From contig CAHJWV010000269.1 of the NCBI GenBank assembly GCA_903643055.1, forward strand, positions 1-9,932: 9,932 nucleotides of DNA, given 5' to 3'. This document shows positions 7,201-9,932 of this stretch, in pieces; within the stretch, counting starts at the first letter, position 1, and every line of letters begins with the position of its first letter. The position numbers were made by a program, and so were the translations under genes. This DNA comes from Burkholderiales bacterium (lineage in GTDB: Bacteria > Pseudomonadota > Gammaproteobacteria > Burkholderiales > Burkholderiaceae). Below the pieces are notes generated by a model. The model worked only from the letters and a program-made list of their open reading frames with translations, searched no databases and was not told the origin of the DNA.

Positions 7201-7311
7201 CATTCAGTTCTCCCTGGCGATGACTACAAATAGAACTTTACATACGAATTGAGTTTATTTGCATTCAATCTTTGATCGCTTCGGGCGTTATCACAGGCGA
7301 GCAAGAATATC

Positions 7312-7350
7312 GCGTGCAAATATGCAAAGCGAATTATCAAAATTGCACGC
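7312..7350. promoter_or_regulatory. candidate enhancer-type inverted repeat behind the operon promoter
   Basis: GCGTGCAA (7312-7319) and its exact complement TTGCACGC (7343-7350) lie 31 bases apart, about three helical turns, on the same face of the DNA. The centre is about 130 bp behind the minus-strand sigma-54-like motif, a usual distance for an enhancer-binding activator. The half-site order (GTGC then GCAC) differs from NtrC boxes, so the activator, if any, may be another one. Confidence 0.35.
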
Positions 7351-7751
7351 TGGCTAACTGGTCGTTGGCAGGCCGTGTATCCGAGGGGTTGGAAATTTTT
7401 AGTGCAATCAAGTTCGGCGCTAGGTTGAATGGCTACTTGCAAAGGGCACGATCGGCCTGACTCTTCGAGCATCAGAAAGAGCACGTGAGTGCAGTTCTGG
7501 TGGATGAAGGTGTTTGAGTGCTTCTCCGGCGGGTAGTCCACGTGTGGAGCGGTCGTTTGCCGATAAGAACGCTCGGAGCCTAGCGCTCGGCGGGCGCGGT
7601 GACTCTCAATCAGAGACACGCTTCAACGCACACGATCTGTAGATGTGGCTGAATAACCGATGTGGTGGGCGGCGCCAAATCGGCTTGGCTGTGCTGCACA
7701 GAGATGTGATCGCAACCGGTCGAATCAGCGCGTTCCGATTGCGATGCCAAT

Positions 7752-7867
7752 CGCAGTGTTTGAACTTTGCGGGATCGGCGATTCCGCGGGATGCCGCCTG
7801 CATGCACTCAAAGCGGTGCATGCATTTCGACGGCGACCGGCGCCTTGTGCACCAACGCAGTGTTTGA
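7752..7867 (+). repeat. 12-base direct repeat flanking the NtrC-type site
   Basis: CGCAGTGTTTGA is present at 7752-7763 and again at 7856-7867, 104 bases apart, with the palindrome at 7799-7824 between the copies. This may be a trace of a local duplication in the control region; no function can be assigned. Confidence 0.5.
7799..7824. promoter_or_regulatory. NtrC-type binding site upstream of glnK
   Basis: Perfect 9-base arms TGCATGCAC (7799-7807) and GTGCATGCA (7816-7824) are separated by 8 bases. The central 18 bases (7803-7820) follow the NtrC box TGCACCA-N4-TGGTGCA with the outer five bases of each half exact. It lies about 155 bp behind the sigma-54-like motif at 7967, a normal enhancer position, and in front of the classic NtrC target pair glnK-amtB. 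A second, tighter dyad TGCACA-gcag-TGTGCA at 7906-7921 may be a weaker accessory site. Confidence 0.65.
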
Positions 7868-7966
7868 GCGCCATGCGAATTCACATCGGCGTCAAATTGG
7901 TGCGATGCACAGCAGTGTGCAAAGCGTTTGGTCTCAACATGGGGCGTGATCCCTGCGGCGTGCCCA

Positions 7967-7982
7967 TGGCATAGAAGCTGCA
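7967..7982 (+). promoter_or_regulatory. candidate sigma-54 promoter for glnK-amtB
   Basis: TGGCATAGAAGCTGCA matches TGGCAC-N5-TTGCA with two mismatches (T for C; C for T) and exact GG/GC spacing. Start of transcription would be near 7993, giving a leader of about 150 nt that includes the short ORF at 8030. Position, the upstream NtrC-type site and the target genes support it together. Confidence 0.6.
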
Positions 7983-8029
7983 AAAAGATCGAAACAACCC
8001 CTCACGAAATCACCGCTGGAGAACGTTGC

Positions 8030-8484
<455 letters not shown>

Positions 8485-8509
8485 CGCGAAAACGAGAGAC
8501 AACCCAATC

Positions 8510-9932
8510 ATGAAGAAACTCATTGCAACCCTGGCCTTGGGCCTGTCGGTCCTGGGATTCACGGGCGCAGCCTATTCGCAGGCGGCATCGGCTCCCGAGC
8601 CGACGACGGCTTCTGCGGCCGTGGCCGCGTCAGCTGAAGCGCCTGCGATGGCGGCTTCGGCTGCAGACCCTGCGGCATCGGCTGCCCCCACGCCGGTTGC
8701 CAACAAGGGCGACGTCTCGTGGATGATGCTGTCCACGCTGCTGGTGATCCTGATGACCATACCGGGCCTGGCGCTGTTCTATGGCGGGCTGGTGCGCAGC
8801 AAGAACATGCTCTCGGTGTTGATGCAGGTCATGGTGACCTTCTCGTTGATCGTCGTGTTGTGGCTGATCTATGGCTACAGCCTGGCTTTCACCGAAGGCA
8901 ACAAATTCGTCGGCGGGTTGGATCGCCTGTTCATGAAGGGCATCTTTGATCCTGTGACCGGCGCCTTTGCCATGGGGGCGACCTTCAGCAAAGGGGTCTA
9001 CATCCCTGAACTCTTGTTCGCAGCCTTCCAAGCCACGTTTGCCGGCATCACCTGCTGCCTGATCGTGGGCGCCTTCGCTGAACGCATCAAGTTTTCCGCC
9101 GTGCTGCTGTTCATGACGCTGTGGTTCACCTTCAGCTACGCACCGATCGCCCACATGGTTTGGTACTGGATGGGGCCGGATGCCTACACCGCCGCTGGCG
9201 TGGTGGATGAGATGAACGCCAAGGCCGGCCTGCTCTGGCAATGGGGCGCCCTCGACTTCGCGGGCGGTACCGTGGTCCACATCAACGCCGCAGTCGCTGG
9301 CCTGGTGGGAGCCTTCATGATTGGCAAACGCGTGGGCTACGGCAAAGAAGCCTTCACGCCGCATTCGTTGACCTTGACGATGGTGGGTGCGTCGCTGCTG
9401 TGGGTGGGCTGGTTCGGCTTCAACGCTGGCTCGGCACTGGAGGCCGGCAACAGCGCTGTACTTGCCTTCATGAACACCTTCTCGGCAACAGCCGCTGCCG
9501 TGCTGGCTTGGTCCATCGGCGAGGCGCTAATGAAAGGTAAAGCCTCGATGCTGGGCGCCGCGTCGGGCGCTGTGGCGGGACTCGTGGCCATCACGCCGGC
9601 CGCGGGCAACGTCGGCCTGATGGGTGCACTGGTGATCGGCTTCGTCGCCAGCTTTGCCTGCCTGTGGGGCGTCAATGGCTTGAAGAAGTTGCTGGGTGCC
9701 GATGACTCGCTCGATGTGTTTGGCGTGCACGGTGTGGGCGGCATCGTTGGCGCACTGCTGACCGGCGTGTTCAACAACCAGTCACTGGGCGGCCCGGGCT
9801 TGGTCAGCGATTGGGTGACTGCAACGGTCAGTTCCAACGGCATTGGCGCACAAGTCTGGATTCAGTTCCAGGCCGTGGCAGTGACGGTGGTGTGGTCGGC
9901 GGTTGTGTCGCTGATTGCCTTCAAGATCGTTG
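8510..9932 (+). CDS. amtB: ammonium channel AmtB (3' end beyond window)
   Basis: 474 codons are present, open at the right edge. The protein starts with a signal peptide (MKKLIATLALGLSVLGFTGAAYS, cleavage near 23-25), then an Ala/Ser/Pro-rich stretch to about residue 66, then the channel core starting VSWMMLSTLLVILMTIPGLALFYGG. The conducting-pore twin histidines are His257 (GGTVVHINA) and His407 (VFGVHGVGG). The Phe gate residue lies in FQATFAGIT (about Phe177), the outer-site Trp in HMVWYW (about 218), and the WVGWFGFNAGSA block at 298-309. It forms trimers in the inner membrane and conducts ammonium/ammonia; GlnK from the gene just upstream (25-base gap, GAGAG ribosome site) gates it. The 40-residue low-complexity linker after the signal peptide is longer than in the E. 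coli protein. The C-terminal GlnK-contact tail is outside the window. Confidence 0.96.
   Translation, partial: MKKLIATLALGLSVLGFTGAAYSQAASAPEPTTASAAVAASAEAPAMAASAADPAASAAPTPVANKGDVSWMMLSTLLVILMTIPGLALFYGGLVRSKNMLSVLMQVMVTFSLIVVLWLIYGYSLAFTEGNKFVGGLDRLFMKGIFDPVTGAFAMGATFSKGVYIPELLFAAFQATFAGITCCLIVGAFAERIKFSAVLLFMTLWFTFSYAPIAHMVWYWMGPDAYTAAGVVDEMNAKAGLLWQWGALDFAGGTVVHINAAVAGLVGAFMIGKRVGYGKEAFTPHSLTLTMVGASLLWVGWFGFNAGSALEAGNSAVLAFMNTFSATAAAVLAWSIGEALMKGKASMLGAASGAVAGLVAITPAAGNVGLMGALVIGFVASFACLWGVNGLKKLLGADDSLDVFGVHGVGGIVGALLTGVFNNQSLGGPGLVSDWVTATVSSNGIGAQVWIQFQAVAVTVVWSAVVSLIAFKIV

Larger units (their letters stand above)
7201..7966. other. intergenic region without a convincing gene
   Basis: Between the two divergent sigma-54-like motifs no reading frame has a good ribosome site together with recognisable protein features. 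The left part (to about 7440) is AT-rich, unlike all neighbours; the right part returns to average composition and contains many small dyads: TCCAC-GT-GTGGA (7537-7548), CTGTGC-T-GCACAG (7689-7701), TGCGAT-gcca-ATCGCA (7740-7755), the NtrC-type site (7799-7824) and TGCACA-gcag-TGTGCA (7906-7921). A 12-base direct repeat CGCAGTGTTTGA occurs at 7752 and 7856. Confidence 0.6.

Noticed and set aside
7268..7282. IHF-like sequence between enhancer and operon promoter
   Set aside because: The spacing of the conserved blocks is one base short of the consensus; too weak to list.
7224..7619. Minus-strand 131-residue ORF in the intergenic region
   Set aside because: No ribosome site, no recognisable domain, irregular composition; it crosses the candidate promoter/enhancer DNA.
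7848..7865. NtrC half-site TGCACCA
   Set aside because: The second half does not match in the required position; left as a half-site only.
7606..7983. Minus-strand 125-residue ORF, Cys/His/Arg-rich
   Set aside because: Composition is typical of a frame opened by GC bias and it covers the NtrC-type site and the glnK promoter motif.

Overview
The window looks like a chromosomal stretch from a high-GC betaproteobacterium, most likely Burkholderiales. The basis is a glnK-amtB pair in which AmtB carries a signal peptide and an Ala/Ser-rich N-terminus, together with GC-rich codon use. The genus cannot be fixed from the sequence alone.

Left two thirds (1-6788), minus strand: a tight run of seven genes, all read right to left and apparently one operon that leaves the window at base 1. 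In transcription order they are a 3-dehydroquinate synthase II / GriH-type cyclase (6788-5454), a DhnA/GriI-type class I aldolase (5407-4571), a heme-oxygenase-like diiron oxidase (4522-3701), an unrecognised 104-residue protein (3687-3373), a PaaK-like AMP-forming ligase (3389-2094), a second ANL-superfamily AMP-forming ligase (about 2016-325), and the start of an OsmC-family protein (319 to the edge). The aldolase plus DHQS-II pair is the known route from DHAP and aspartate semialdehyde to 3-amino-4-hydroxybenzoate (GriI/GriH in grixazone biosynthesis). The archaeal early shikimate route uses homologous enzymes. Followed by an iron oxidase and two carboxylate-activating enzymes, the set reads as a small biosynthetic cluster that makes an amino-hydroxybenzoate-like unit, oxidises it (possibly at nitrogen) and activates or conjugates it. 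The product is not known to me.

Middle (6789-8029): about 1.2 kb with no convincing gene. It is AT-rich from about 6855 to 7440 and full of dyads. Two sigma-54-type promoter motifs face away from each other: a minus-strand one at 7200-7185 pointing at the biosynthetic operon, and a plus-strand one at 7967-7982 pointing at glnK-amtB. A strong NtrC-type palindrome lies at 7799-7824 behind the glnK promoter. A long-spaced inverted repeat at 7312-7350 lies behind the operon promoter at enhancer-like distance. A composite hairpin (6797-6863) sits just upstream of the first biosynthetic gene.

Right end (8030-9932), plus strand: a possible 31-codon leader ORF, then glnK (PII signal protein) and amtB (ammonium channel, cut by the window edge). 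The arrangement suggests, but does not prove, that the aminated aromatic metabolite pathway is tied to nitrogen status through the same sigma-54 logic as glnK-amtB.
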